From contig NW_022985232.1 of the NCBI RefSeq assembly GCF_010093535.1, positions 86,634 through 150,633 of the forward strand: 64,000 nt of DNA. Direction: 5' to 3'. Shown one piece after another: positions 12,401 through 24,697 of the stretch. Every line of letters starts with the position of its first letter. The first letter of the stretch is position 1. This DNA is from Lindgomyces ingoldianus (Eukaryota; Ascomycota; Dothideomycetes; Pleosporales; Lindgomycetaceae). A model generated the notes under the pieces. The model made no database searches and was not told the origin of the DNA. It saw nothing but the letters and a program-made list of their open reading frames with translations. The position numbers and the translations under genes were made by a program.

Positions 12401-14769
12401 ACAAACGGTTTGGGAGATCTCAGGATCCTGGACTGAAGTATCCGAAGACCCGCTGAGAATATCTTCAAGGCTCCAAATCGGGGCTAATGTCAATGATTTT
12501 AATATCAAGTCTTGTTGCTGGATTGAAGTCTTGAAAACTCTGTAGTCAAAAAGCTCTCGGCCCATGTCTTGGTATTGTGCGCCTTGACCTACGGGACAAA
12601 GGTTAGTATGAGCAATGAAAAGTGGAAGATCTAATTACCAGTGAATACGAAGCCAATTCTGGGGAATTGAGCGCTTGCGGCAAGGATAGACACATTTTCT
12701 GAAACTGCAAGACCACTTGCGGGTGATACTGACGATACTATGCATGTGGACTTGACGAGAAATTTCGACCTCCTTTTTGAGAGGGTATATGCAACATCTG
12801 CAAGGGGCAATCGGGAAATACACCCTTGAAGCGTCGATACATTTGCATCCAGAGCCCGGCGATCATGAGCGGAGAATGGAAGAATCACCAATCGCCGGGT
12901 TGTCGCTAGGTTAGGATGAACCCCGTTAGCAGAGCCATTGCGCTCTACGGGATGGCCTTTGGTGTCTCGGTTTGCTTGGTGACGAGAGTAATCGATGGGA
13001 TTTTCCTCCGAATAGGATTCCCGTGTATGTGTCAGATCATGCATAACATCCGGATGGTCCATGATGCAGTGGGCATTTGCACCACCATAACCGAATGAGT
13101 TGACGCTGACCCTCTTGAGTAGCCCTTGAGGCCATGGCATTGTATTGGTCACGACCTGGACGCGAGCTTCACAAAAGTTGACTTTTTCTTTGTGTTAGAG
13201 GGCGTGGACTCGGAGATAGCAGAAATCACCTTCTGGAATACTTACTGTTCGGATTCAAGTTACGGACACCTATTGTCGGCGGAATCACCCCCTTCTCTAA
13301 CGCCAGGATTGCCTTAATCACTCCTGACACACCACTAGCCGCTTCAGAATGCCCAAGATTTGTTTTAATCTAAGTTTGCTGTCAGAGGGTAGGGCGGCGT
13401 TGATGATGAAGCTGCTCTAGCATGCTTACCGAACCAATGAGGAGTGACGTATCAGGGCGATCCTTTCCAAAAACCTTCCCGATTGCGGCCACTTCTATCG
13501 GATCACCAACGGGTGTGCCAGTACCGTGACACTCGAAATAACCCGTAAACCGAGTGGGTAACGAGGCGCTATCGTAGGTATGGCGAATGAGCGCTTCTTG
13601 ACCTTCAACGCTTGGGTGTGAGATACCAGCAGTCCGTCCATTACTGTAGGAGTTAGTGAGATGGCGTCAGTGCCCCAATGAAGGCGAAATTCAACTTACG
13701 AATTTATCCCTGTGGCACGAATAAGAGCCCGAAGAGGATATGCCCCCTCAACAGCGTCAGCGTACCTCTTCAGGTACAATGCGACAAACCCTTCGCCCCT
13801 GGCATATCCATCCGCAGACGCGTCGAATGTGTGGCAAGCAGAAGTTGGTGATAAGGCGCCAAACGTAGTCATGAGCCGTTGCATCTCTGGCGACATGATC
13901 AAATTGCTTCCACCAACGATTGCGGCGTCACAATCGCCGTTCCTGAGTGCATTGACAGCCAAGTGAAGAGCGTACATGGACGAAGAGCAGGCCGTGTCAA
14001 CGGTCAGACTATAAAAAGATTAGTTGAAGGCGACAATGGGTGGCAATCAGCCTTCTTATTGTGGCATGGTGGGTTATTACCTTGGACCTCGCAAGTTAAA
14101 GACATAGTTAATCCGATTACTTAATATACTAGAACTTGCTCCGGTCGAGGAATATGGAGGGGCGAAGTCGATATCGTACATCTCTTGCAGATGATGATCG
14201 CCATTGAAATTTCCAACGAACACTCCTGTCCGAGATCCAGAAAATTTATCCCAGGGTTCACCAGCACCCTCAAAGGCCTCGTAGGCAACCTCAAGCATTT
14301 TACGATGGGCGGGATCCATAGTTAGGACCTCCGCAGGGCTTATCCCAAAGAATACATGATCGAATAGTCTAGGGTCTTCATCCAGTAAGTGAGCTCCTCG
14401 AGAAGGGACACTGCCTGGCCGCTGAGGGTTTGGATGATAGTAGCCATCTAGATTTAGTTTATCTAATCCGAAATCGCGATATCCAGAGCGCCCCTCCTCG
14501 AGGAGGTCCCAAAGATCTGACGGCGTTGAAACACCTCCCGGTAATCGGCAGCCTGACAGACACGTCAGCCAAAGGAGTTAATAAAGATGAGAGAGAGGAT
14601 TTCTACCCATCCCCACCACTGCTATGGGCTCCGGCAGTGTGCGTAAGGGAATCGCATCGAGGGAAGCCGGGGCCTTCTGTTGACCTGGCCCGAGATTTTC
14701 TAAGCTATTGTGGATTTGTGGGCCGGCCATGGTAGTAGATTGGAGAAAGTGGAGAAGTTCGATGTTCAA
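6416..14769 (-). CDS. highly reducing type I polyketide synthase (KS-AT-DH-cMeT-ER-KR-ACP)
   Basis: Nine exons, all phases closing: 14769-14607, 14552-14081, 14008-13700, 13643-13430, 13369-13246, 13181-12639, 12588-11300, 11218-7712, 7645-6416. They give 2616 residues. KS: Cys219 in DTACSSS, His354 in HGTGTP, His393 in NLGHSE. AT: GQGAQ near 610 and Ser696 in GHSSG. DH: His1037 and Asp1216, although the usual HxxxG glycine is a proline. C-methyltransferase: LEIGAGTGG near 1484-1492. Enoylreductase: [10 protein letters not shown] before residue 2200. KR: GGLGAIG near 2227, Tyr2370 and Asn2374. ACP: Ser2569 in GIDS. There is no thioesterase or reductase, so release needs a partner. All reducing domains look intact, so an alpha-methylated, largely reduced chain is expected; the product cannot be told. 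Translation may start at 14730, where the context ACCATGGCC is stronger. Epoxide-hydrolase-like and membrane-protein genes lie next door. Confidence 0.96.
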
Positions 14770-16355
14770 CTTTCAAGACGAGCGACCGGAGCTGACCGCT
14801 GAGAGCGCTACAAACCCTGTGTTCAACTTATATCATGAGCACCCTCCACAACTATGCAGCTTCCTAGAAACCTGGCAAGCCAACTGTGACACGAGTACTA
14901 CACATATCTGAAAATACTGTTTGCTCGTTGGCGCACCCCTACACAAGAAGTACCACACTCCGGAGCTACCACAGAGAGATTGTGGAGATGTGTGGCCCAA
15001 AACCGGCCATATCCACCGATATTCCGAATGTTTCAAAGTCCAGCAAGCAAGATAGCCAATTATCATGCATTTTCCTGCCTACATGAAAGCTGGGATACAT
15101 TTCTTTCACCCTTTCATCGACGGCTAAATAAGCGCCTTTCAAGAGGATTCTCCACAAAGCAGCCCAATAGGCGTGATGCGAGACGGCGTGATAATGATGA
15201 ATAGCTCCCTACTAGATGTAGATACTCTGCAAGGTTCCGGATTTAGGATCTAAACGATAGGATTCGATGGTTGAATCATCAAATCCTTCGGGGTCATGGT
15301 TTGCAGCTCGGTGACTCTTTGATTGATTGATCAACTGTCCATTCAGAATGAGTTAAATTATCATGCAGTTGGATTGCCGTATCAGCTTCGGTGATATTTC
15401 CTCATTCCGCAGACCTGGCAACTCGGGGTAATATTTGTGCGGTGACATCGTGAAACCTGTCAGGAAGGCGATAGTGAAGAAGACCTTTGACACTCCAATG
15501 TTGTGAGACTGGTAGCAATAATGGAACCATATCGACGAAGGGTGGATATTGATACATTATTAAAGTAGAGAGGCCATTAGGATACGCATAGTGTGAACTG
15601 CAAGTATTGAGGTGTTGAGGCCCAATTTGTGGGTGTGAGTGCCAAGCCTTTTTGCGCCCTCCTCTGGACAATGCGTACCGATGCGTATTTCGCAGGGTCG
15701 GAACTGTTCCATTCGTTTCGTTCCGTTCCCTGCAGGGAAATCAGCCTCACCCCGGCCACGCTAGCAACCCGCTTTTTATCCCAGACAGCCGCTCCCAAAT
15801 CCCACTCCCGCTCCCGCTGCCGTCGTATCTGCAACAAAGTATTGGGTAAAGATCCTCTAAACTGGGGACGAGATCCGCACCTTCTCGCTCTCCTAGGTCG
15901 CCCTACGTTCAGAAACGAGTGTTTCAATCAGCAACCAATGAGCACCAACGGGCCCCACACCTGGCCTTGCTCGTGGTCTTTCGGTCTCCGAAAGAGATCT
16001 GTTCGAATCCTTCAAATGACTTTCACGAACCTCTGTATGCCTTGTTCCTAGCCCAGCCATCTAATCTATGCCCTCGACAAGGCAGTAAGACCTCTTATCA
16101 ATCTTTACATAGCAAACGTAACGCTGCGTCGGACTTGAACGACATCAGAATACCCATGGCGAACGGGCGGTCCCAAGCCAGACTTGAAACGAGAGAAAAG
16201 AGAGACTACTACACCACTCCAGGGGCCTTCCCTTGCCGTCGCAATCTACATATTCGGCTTTCAACTCCATAATTTAGGCCAGTGCGAGAATCTCTCTCAC
16301 AAATTCCCTTCTTCTGACCATTTCATATTCCTATTTTGGCGACGACGTCTGCAAC
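14770..16355. promoter_or_regulatory. divergent intergenic region between PKS and membrane-protein gene
   Basis: About 1.6 kb separates two divergently transcribed genes, so it must hold both promoters. Small open frames here, for example 15577-15927 minus, lack recognisable domains and I leave them out. No specific binding site can be assigned by eye. Confidence 0.5.
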
Positions 16356-17656
16356 ATGCTGGACTTGTGGTCTTCAATTCAGAACCACTCTTCGGATGCA
16401 TACCAAAGCGCTATTGTTCTCACGGTCCTGACCTCTGTGGCAGTCGTTCTCCGCCTTTGGACCAAAGCACGAACGAACGCTAGGCTGGGCTGGGACGATG
16501 CTTTGCTCGTTGTCGCCATGATCTTATGGTACGGGCAAACCGCCTGTGAACTCTATGGTAAACTATTTCCTCCCTACGTATTATCCTTTCGCTTTTGTTA
16601 ATCGTCCCGACAGCTATCACTGTAGTGCGCCGTGCCAAAAGCCTATTGGACCCCAATATCATGGAGTTCCTAAAGGTAGGTCGTGTCTAATTTCTCACAC
16701 CCTCTTAGTCTAGCCCTGACAAGTGATTGGTATAGATGGCGTATATTGCAGGAGAGATATACCCTCCGCTCACACTCACTATTAAGCTGTCCCTGCTACT
16801 CTTCTACCGACGGATTTTTCCAATCCAAAACTTTGAAAAAATGGTCACGATTGCTGCCGTCATTGTTATTCTCTGGTTCATTCCAGGGTTTTTGGGGGAA
16901 ACATTTCTGTGCTGGCCAATTGACGTTATGTGGACAGATTTCGCACACGCAGCCGAAAAGTGCGGAGATTATGGCCTCTTCTTCGCGATTATGATCAGCT
17001 TCGAGATAGTGATAGACTTTCTCATACTAGTATTGCCGATTGCACAGGTTCTTCAACTTCAGATGAGCTGGAATAGTCGAGCAACGCTAGCAGGTATCTT
17101 CATGCTTGGTGGCTTGTAAGTTCTCTTCACTCAATAATCTTCAGGGACACGCCCTTTCTAAGAGTATCCTAGCTCGATCGTAACCAATATCCTCCGCATC
17201 GCCTTCTCCTATCGAAAAGGTGAACAATTCATCGATCTGATACAAGACATGGTATGGATCAATATCCATTGTGCCACGGCTATCCTGTGCATATGTCTCC
17301 CGACATACAGGCCGCTCGCACGGGCAGGCGCTACATTCATCTCCTCCAACATCAGAAAGATATATGGTTCTGGTGTCGGCTCAAAACAGTCTGGTGCATC
17401 GTCTCTCCCACATTCCAGGAAGGAATATTCTTCCTTTCCTGGTGAATCATCTCATCAAAGCGTTCACAAAAGTGCCGGCAGTTCTGAGGGACCCGTCGGG
17501 CCATTTGACGATGACATTCACCTAGTTAAGATGCCCAGAGGAATTGAGACGCGGGCGGAATACGAATTTCATGGAGAGAAGGAAGGACATGAGCGGTGGA
17601 ACGACAGGAAGGGAAAGAAGGACATCACCGTTTGTCGCACAGTCGACATCGTGTAA
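16356..17656 (+). CDS. rhodopsin-domain (SAT4-type) integral membrane protein
   Basis: Four exons: 16356-16557, 16614-16675, 16736-17115, 17173-17656. All phases close and give 375 residues. The protein has a series of hydrophobic helices, beginning with a segment that ends in RLWTKAR followed by LGWDD. It continues with LTIKLSLLLFYRRIF, a Cys-containing extracellular loop (TFLCWP..WTDF..AAEKCGDYG) and a helix ending VLPIAQVLQLQM. This is the pattern of the fungal rhodopsin/SAT4 family of seven-helix plasma-membrane proteins, whose function is mostly unknown. The C-terminal tail of roughly 100 residues is hydrophilic and Ser/Lys-rich, probably cytosolic. No CFEM cysteine domain precedes the helices. 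It is transcribed away from the PKS; members of this family often sit in secondary-metabolite loci, but no role there is shown. Confidence 0.88.
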
Positions 17657-18095
17657 TGCTCAGTTGAGTTTTGCGCTAGGGAGTCCTAGCCTTCTGAAAG
17701 CTTCGCTATCCAACCTCTTCTTGTCAGAACGCAAAGTCATGTTTGGTGTTAGGCGCATCACAAGTTTGAGTCCGTATCCATATCCATCGCTTAATGATGA
17801 AGCCGATATAAATGAATGAAAACAATAGGTCCAAAAAGAATCCATTCCCTTTCCCCACCTATCCCTTTGACAGCATTTGGGCTTGGCTCTTGCTGATAAC
17901 AGGCTTCCTACACAATCATTTCAATTATAGAATGACTCGGTTAATGGTCGGTGCTCGCCAAATTAATATTTCGTTTGCCACCAAGGGAGGACGAAAGATT
18001 ACAAGCCAATATAGATAATAAAGACACTCCGTCCTGAGATACGAAGGACAAATATACTCGAAGTAGTTGAAGTACTCTTTAACGAGCATATCTGA
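17657..18095. other. convergent intergenic region
   Basis: The membrane-protein gene and the hydrolase gene converge here. No gene-like frame with family features is seen; it holds the 3-prime flanks of both. Confidence 0.5.
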
Positions 18096-19374
18096 TCATC
18101 TAACCACCTTCTTTGCGAAAGCGTCCAAGGCATTGAAGACTTCTCGTGGCTTCTCCAGTTGCAACCAATGTCCGCACCCAGTTAATTCCTGTACCTCTAC
18201 GCTCGGCAAATAACCTTCCTGCCTTCCCTGCTCTGCTGACTGGCGCGCCAGCTCTGGACGAGTCACCACGTCTCCATCAGCAATCAGAAATAGTACTGGC
18301 CGTGAGATGATGAGGTTCTCTGGAGGAATTTGCGAATAATTGGGCACATCAATGTTTCTTATCGAGGCTTTATACCAGTTGAGAGGCCCTACATATCCTC
18401 CATTTCGGAGAATTGCATTGTGGGTGTCAACTTCAGGCTTTGACAGCCACGACGGTCGCCCGACCTTTCGGTCGCTGGTTACCCACGCCCTTGCTTTTCC
18501 ATACGGACATAGATCAGTTTTCCATATCTCATAATTATTCGGATAGCTCAAAGCGGTCATTGATTCGCTCTATGTTGCCGTTAGCTCTAAGAAAGGACGA
18601 AATGGGTGAGTGGGCCGCAGGGCTTCTTTACATGTCTGTCGCAGAGCTCAGCGGCGTCGGATTCATTAAAGAATTGCCAATATCCAAATACCGGGTACCC
18701 AAACAGGCTCTCTGTGAAAGAGTTGAATGCGTCTGTAACTTATTGTAAGGCCATGTGATTTGAGCGTGGGTTAGGTGCACTTGCCAAGGTCAAATGTTCC
18801 GGGGGGTGTGTACGGAACGGCCATGAAAACCAAAGCCGATAGTCGTTCAGGGTACCGGTTTGCGAGCATCCCGAGGATACCACAGCCCCTGGGCGCAAAA
18901 TTAGCCTGCTGGTGGGAGGCGGGTTTACGGTAACACCACCCGGATATGATAAAACGTAACATACCAGTCATGGCCAACAGCGACAACGTTGGATATTCCT
19001 TCATGTTCAAGAAGTTTCGCGATATGTGCAGCCATTCTCCAGACCGAATACTCCTCAACTCCAGGAGGCTTATCTGTATTTCCATAGCCTAGCAGGTCTG
19101 GTGCAATAACGCCATACCCTGCGTCGCTGAGGTCGCGGATCTGATTTCGCCAGTCGTAGCTGGCACTGGGGAACCCATGAAGCAGAAGGAATGTAGGCTT
19201 TCGTGGGCGTGCAGGGTGCACCACGTAAGAATACGTTGGGCCTCCAGGAATGGTGAAGTGTTTGCAGTTGGGAAAAGGTTGCAAAGCCATAATGAGTTGG
19301 GTGAAGAGAAGGCTGGTGAGACACAAACACGCATACCGCGTGATGATGTTAAGAAACTTCATCCTGAGTGCCAA
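18096..19374 (-). CDS. epoxide-hydrolase-like alpha/beta hydrolase with signal peptide
   Basis: Four exons: 19374-18965, 18888-18785, 18732-18632, 18569-18096, giving 362 residues. The second intron starts GC rather than GT (GCAAGT..CAG); the other introns are GT..AG. Residues 1-30 form a hydrophobic signal or anchor segment, so the enzyme is probably secreted or in the secretory pathway. Alpha/beta-hydrolase landmarks are present: HGFP (66-69, oxyanion side), GHDWG with nucleophile Asp136, the cap with GYW and LNWYK (lid Tyr about 271), acid Asp305 in ADGDVV, and base His339 in GCGHW. An Asp nucleophile in HDW separates it from esterases and fits epoxide hydrolases and haloalkane dehalogenases. 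Its place next to the PKS suggests a tailoring or detoxifying role, but this is inference. Confidence 0.92.
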
Positions 19375-20726
19375 TCAGAGGTGTTAAAGCCTGAAACATC
19401 TAGGATTCCCTGAACAATAAGGGGTCCCTATGATTTATATTAAATATCCATCCGTCTGTCTCTTCACTTATGCATTAGGTGCCAATATTAAGTAACACCA
19501 AACTCAAGGGAATATCCGAAGCGCCGCCATTGCCCGCTGTTGGTGTTAGTAGTGTTATTGAGGCTTGTTTCTTACACTGACTGCGGAATGATCTTGCGTA
19601 TCGGACTTCGACGACTCGCGCGCGCCAATAGGCCATTCGAGTTGAAAATTTGCGTTAGGTGGTGAGCTATGGCGACTTGTGTATGCTTGGTGTTGTATTT
19701 CGACGGCCTATGCATTGACGGCGTTTGCCTCTAACTTCTCGTGCATGGATGGCGCGTGTCCGGTGCACATGTATGAACTAGACACCGCGGTTGCGTTCGT
19801 GTTGGGGCCAGTACCTTGTATTTGGACAGCCCCACAGGGTGCAGGATTTATGGAAGTATCGAAAGCAGAGATGCCCTTTTAGCGAGGTGCATGAAGGCGG
19901 AAGCGCCAAGTACAATAAGATTTCATATATCTCTTTTCTAGAAAAATACATGCAAAACGTAGAGAAATTGTTTCACTTCCCGAAATACCAGAATTCCTAG
20001 AAAGAGAACCGTTTCTTAGGAAAGTCACACAAGGATTGTTATTGTGCATTATGTTGTCCCCCCTCTCACTATATGACCGAATGGCTGAAGTGAACATCGA
20101 GAACGTCCATAGTCCCGCCTTTGTAAACACTCATAATCTGAGCAGACGACACAGTAGTCAGTGCGATCGCAAGTGTGCAGGCTATTTTAACGATAAACGT
20201 ACCCCAAACCACTCATCAGTCATTTCCAGCAAGATCCGGGAAGTCACTTTCGGTCCTCTACTTCACTCTGAATGCTACTATCACCAACATATCTCTCTAT
20301 ATTTGTGTTTTCTCTGCGCTTCTTGACACTCTGCATGGTCCCCAGGTTATTGTATCATTAATTAAAGCGGGGGACCAAGACTGAGTTTTTCTAACGCTAG
20401 GGGAGCCTGAAGGGTTGCGGTACATTCACCATCTCTCCAGTTATAAAATCAGGGTGGTATGAAATGGGCACCTATGTCAACCACTCGCTGAGATTTGAAG
20501 AGCCTTGTGTTCATTCTTAAGGAATCATGTCCCTGGTTGTACCTTAACGATAATTGTCAAAGTTGGAAAGGCCTTCAAATGTGTATTCGGAATAATGACC
20601 TCCATATGTTGTTACATTCAACATGTCCGAGAGAGACCCGGGTTGACATGTCCACGTCCACCAACTATATCCACCACTTCCCCGTTTTTCATTCCTTCCC
20701 AATCACAGCAGTCTCGGATCCGAGGT
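19375..20726. other. non-coding stretch upstream of hydrolase
   Basis: It includes the promoter of the hydrolase (about 19375-19700). The rest has balanced composition but no frame with recognisable family features. Confidence 0.5.
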
Positions 20727-21382
20727 TTAGCGATCCACTGTAATGGCGTCAGTCCATCGTACCACGGATCCCAATACCAGATACCACTCACCCTTGGTAA
20801 TTCCTGCCACTGTGGACTCGAATAGTGCCGCTAGAGTAAGTTTTTCCTTATAGATCTTGAAAAGTGGTACGCTGTATCTCTTCTCAAATGGGATTTTCAC
20901 TGAAGTCTCTCTACCAAGCCCCTTCGAGATAGAGATCGCTGTATCCCCAATTGCTTTGGACATCTCGCCGCCTAAGTAAGCAGGGGCCGCCTTCAACTGG
21001 CAATCCTTCGAAAGAATAGTGTTGGTATTTATGTTAGTAAAGGTGGCATTTATGACTTCGCCAATGACGTGGCCGTGCCGAGCACCCTGATGATCTATCG
21101 CACGCCGAGGGGTCAAGTCCTGCCTTTTCCGGGAGGCGAAAAGTTAGTGACTCAATCACCAATACTGTATCAAAGATGCCGAATCCTGGAGCTAATTTAT
21201 ACGCTGCTATGCAGGTCATAATGAGTAGAGAGAGTACAGTCTAGTTGGATTTTCGGATTATTGGTGAGAAACAATACGTCGCCAGCCGCCTCATTGAGCC
21301 TGTCTCGGAGCGCATGGTTATGAGGAGGATATTTCGGGACAATTGGTTGAGAAATTTGGTTTGGGGTTGTTGAATTGGACAA
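20727..21382 (-). pseudogene. possible broken hypothetical gene
   Basis: Three overlapping minus-strand frames follow each other: 21382-21197, 21219-21034 and 21116-20727. The longest (129 codons) reads like a small beta-rich protein (NATFTNINTNTILS, then EWYLVLGSVVRW). I could not join the frames with clear splice sites, so this is either a gene damaged by indels or a chance run. I do not recognise the family. Little weight should be placed on it. Confidence 0.3.
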
Positions 21383-23160
21383 GATCGTAATTAGGAAGGG
21401 AAGTCATAGGTGGGGGCACTTAGATTGGGAAAGTGGCCACAAAGCTGTTCAATTACCTGGATTATCATTCAAACAACCAAATCACGAGAAGGAAACTTCG
21501 AGGATCCAATAGCCAAAAATTTTGCATCATCTCCAGAGTCTAGATGGGTCGACAAAAGTAGGAACGTGCACGCTTGGGGAGTCGGGAACTCGTGTCAGCG
21601 TGGAGAGAAGGATACAGCCATAATATTGAAAGGATTTACCCCATGTGATCCAACACGCAATGGAAATGTACGCCAGCGCGGGGACATCCTTGTCTCAGCC
21701 TTACAAGGTAATTATCCGAATCACCCCGGCACATTGGCACAGGTGGTATACGCTTCAAAATCGTGTCTGTTGTGGTAACTTCCGCTTATTCACTTCACGG
21801 AGCTCTCCTGCTCGGGCTCCGCACCGCCGTGCAGCCGTGCCTCATAATCCAGCGCACGGCCCATCTGACACACAGTCAACTCAAAACTTGTACATCTTTA
21901 ACACAGTATAACAGCACAAATATACAGGTTATAGAGGCTACGCTAGATCTGTTAATTTTGCCAAAGGCTGGTAAAAACTAAATTAAACAAAGACTGCTAA
22001 AAAACATGCAGTATTACTTATAAAGAGTTGTTGATACACTTTTAAAGAGAATAACTTGTTTATACGAAGAAAATTCAACAACTTTGTAACCCTGTTTAAA
22101 AACTTTAGCCTTATGACATAGCACTAGTAGATAGATAAGTCTTATAAAACGTAGGACCAGAGGCTAATCAATATTTTAAAACCTTGCTAACTAACCAGCC
22201 TTCCCTACCAGCCTTTGCCGTCATGGAAACGCGTCCGCACTGCGTTCCTACGGGAACTATCACTCAAGCGACTTTAACATCTTTAACCTATAGGTCTGGT
22301 TGGATGAGGGCTATTTAGGGGAGTGTGCTGCTTTGGAAGACAACATGACACCGCCGAAGCCAAAAAGCGAGGATAATACGGTATTGACCTAGCTACGAGC
22401 CGCGTTGAATGCAATCCATGTCCCAAACATACCGACCCGCCGATCTCGTTCACGGTTTGGATTTGCGCTCGTACAATTGAAACATCAAACACCAGGAATC
22501 CACATGTTCACATGAACATACGCACGACCTTGCCCATACTTCAGAATCGAGGGAAAGGTATACGACAAGGAATAAATTCCATTCAAACTGTAACACATTA
22601 GTAAAACTTCTACATGGACGGAATATCAGCGATTGCCTTCAGTCATGCTTCGAACAGGATACGATTAGAGAAATATCGGATCCTGCTGCAAAGCGCACCT
22701 CTAGCCCAAGTCCGGCAGCGATAACCATTACCCCAGCAATTCGGTGTCCAAAGCCACCCCTGCCTGAAGGATCCAAACGGATCACGGACCGCGGATTGCA
22801 CCCATTATCTATTCGAACTGCACAGTGTTATCTTTACACAGAAGGATTTAGTGTACCTGAAGGCAACATCTCACCTTCTCCATAACCGGCTATAGTGGAT
22901 TCCTAGGTATTCCTGCACACACGGCGGACGCAATCAGATTTGGGGATTCTAAGAAAGGACACCGCTTAGCGAAGAAGACCGTGCGGCGTTTTTACGTGTA
23001 AAAAACACCGAATTGCGAGACTTAAAGGCCAGGTCCTTAGAATAGTCGGCCGCAGGTGCAAGGTATCATATATACTATTCGGCACGCGAATAGCTGTTGG
23101 TTGATTATTCGTACCCTTTCGTCGGAGTGGTGCGGAGTCCTCTCTTCATATTAGACACTG
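21383..23160. other. non-coding stretch ending in a hairpin-rich repeat fragment
   Basis: No convincing gene. From about 22980 it contains the small palindrome gtttttacgtgtaaaaaac. Near 23080-23145 there is a repeat fragment (acgcgaatagctgttggttg...tggtgcggagtcc) shared with the 3-prime parts of 37948-38080 and 56166-56294. From 23150 the composition turns AT-rich. Confidence 0.45.
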
Positions 23161-23511
23161 TTATTCGTAATATATTATTAGCAAATTACGTAAAGTAAAA
23201 TTACAGCAACTTAATAGTAGTAGTCTAAAGCAACCTATGCAGATTTGTAATATTTACGTAGATTCTTTTAGCACCTTTAAAATGTTTTTAGTATTATATT
23301 AGCATCTATTTAAATCTTAATGCTTATAAAGCTAATATAATTCTGTTAAAACTACTGTAACACTACCTTAGATTAGAGCAGTTATTAAATAATAAATAAA
23401 AAGCCTAGCACTATGTTTTATACACAAGTAAACCCTCTAAGTAAGGAGACTAGTAAACTCTGCAAAAAATATTTATACAACAATAATGCATAATATTTTA
23501 ACTATATTATA
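23161..23511. other. AT-rich RIP-like stretch
   Basis: TpA-rich, stop-ridden sequence without recognisable coding relics; it forms the left flank of the palindromic element at 23514. Confidence 0.5.
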
Positions 23512-23513
23512 TA

Positions 23514-24695
23514 AAGTACGTTACAAGCAAGTTGCTTACACAAGTAAGTTACTTACTTTTGCTAAGACTCTACTAAACTACTTTTTCTATACTAATGCAT
23601 TTCTAACAACACTACTTAGACGTGCTAAAAGGATATTAAATATAGCTTACACTTTAGGCTTTTAAATAAAACGCAACACTTTTAAAATAACATGCTATAG
23701 CTATATATAAAGTCTTTTAAAAGATAATAAATAACTTATATACTAAATAAGTTTTATAAGCTAATTCTATAGCTAACTTATAAAAGCTAAGTAATAATAA
23801 AAAGTAAGTAATTATTAAGCCTATGCTTAAGCTATATGCGCTAGGATTTTCCTCTTAGCTAGTAGCTGTAGCTAATATAGCTAATTCTTTACACGCTAAG
23901 CATAATCTAGGCTATGTTAGCATAAACTAGCTTAGTATGTTTATAAAGTGTTATTTAAAGCTTAAAGTAAAGTTTAAGTGTAAGTATAACTATAAAAAAG
24001 CATTTTATAACAATTCTAAAGTAATTTAAAGCTATTTTAGCCTTATAAAAAATATTAAAGCTAAGTATAGTATCTAGAATAATAGCATGTATGACTTTAA
24101 AAAAAATAGGCTTTATAATAAGCTAAATATCTACTAACTATACTGTTGCATACAGCTATCCGTCTATATATATCCTTCTGCTGTGCTAGCTAGAAGGTTA
24201 ACCTTTTAGCAAAACGCAACATATACTTATACCTAAAACTTTACTTTAAGATTTAAATAACACTTTATAAACATACTAGGCTAGTTTATGCTAATAGAGC
24301 CTAGATTATACTTAGTGTGTAAAGAATTAGCTATATTAGCTATAGCTACTAGCTAAGAGGAAAATTCTTACATATAGCTTAAGCATAAGCTTAATGATTA
24401 CTTACTTTTTATTATTACTTAGCCTTTATAAGTTTGCTATAGAATTAGTCTATATAAGTTATTTAGTATATAAGTTATTTATTATTTTTTAAAAGACTTT
24501 ATATATAGCTGTAGCATGTTATTTTAAAAGTATTATGTTTTATTTAAAAGCTAAAAGTGTAAGCTATATCTAATGTTCTTTTAGCACGTCTAAGTAGTGT
24601 TGTTAGAAATGCATTAGTGTAAGAAAAGTAGTTTAGTAAGGTTTTAGCAAAAGCAAGCAACTTAGGTGTGTAAGCAACTAGCCTGTAACGTACGT
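23514..24695. mobile_element. palindromic pogo-derived element (family 3), copy 2, 1182 bp
   Basis: Ends AAGTACGTTACAAGC (left) and ACGTACGTTACAGGC (right, minus strand) are flanked by TA at 23512-23513 and 24696-24697. The left arm (to about 23990) and the right arm (from about 24230) are reverse complements: for example ctttacacgctaagcataatc on the left pairs with the minus strand of gattatacttagtgtgtaaag on the right. Subtracting the 78-bp insertion and its 5-bp duplication leaves 1099 bp, nearly the 1096 bp of copy 58037-59132. Heavily RIP-mutated. Confidence 0.82.
24144..24221 (+). mobile_element. mini solo-LTR-like insertion, copy 2, 78 bp, target duplication TATAC
   Basis: It starts TGTTGCATAC and ends AAACGCAACA, with inverted TGTTGC/GCAACA tips and an internal TATATATA. 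It is flanked by tatac at 24139-24143 and 24222-24226. Other family 3 copies at the same place read ctatacttatacttaaaac without the insert (near 4835 and 27325), which proves insertion. The 5-bp duplication and TG..CA ends are those of LTR-retrotransposon integration, at an unusually short length. Confidence 0.85.
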
Positions 24696-24697
24696 TA

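Noticed and set aside
6432..14735. Plus-strand and alternative-frame open reading frames across the PKS
   Set aside because: They are shadows of the minus-strand PKS exons, without domains of their own.
15577..15927. Minus-strand 116-codon frame upstream of the membrane-protein gene
   Set aside because: No domain, no splice partners, and it lies in the promoter region of two divergent genes.
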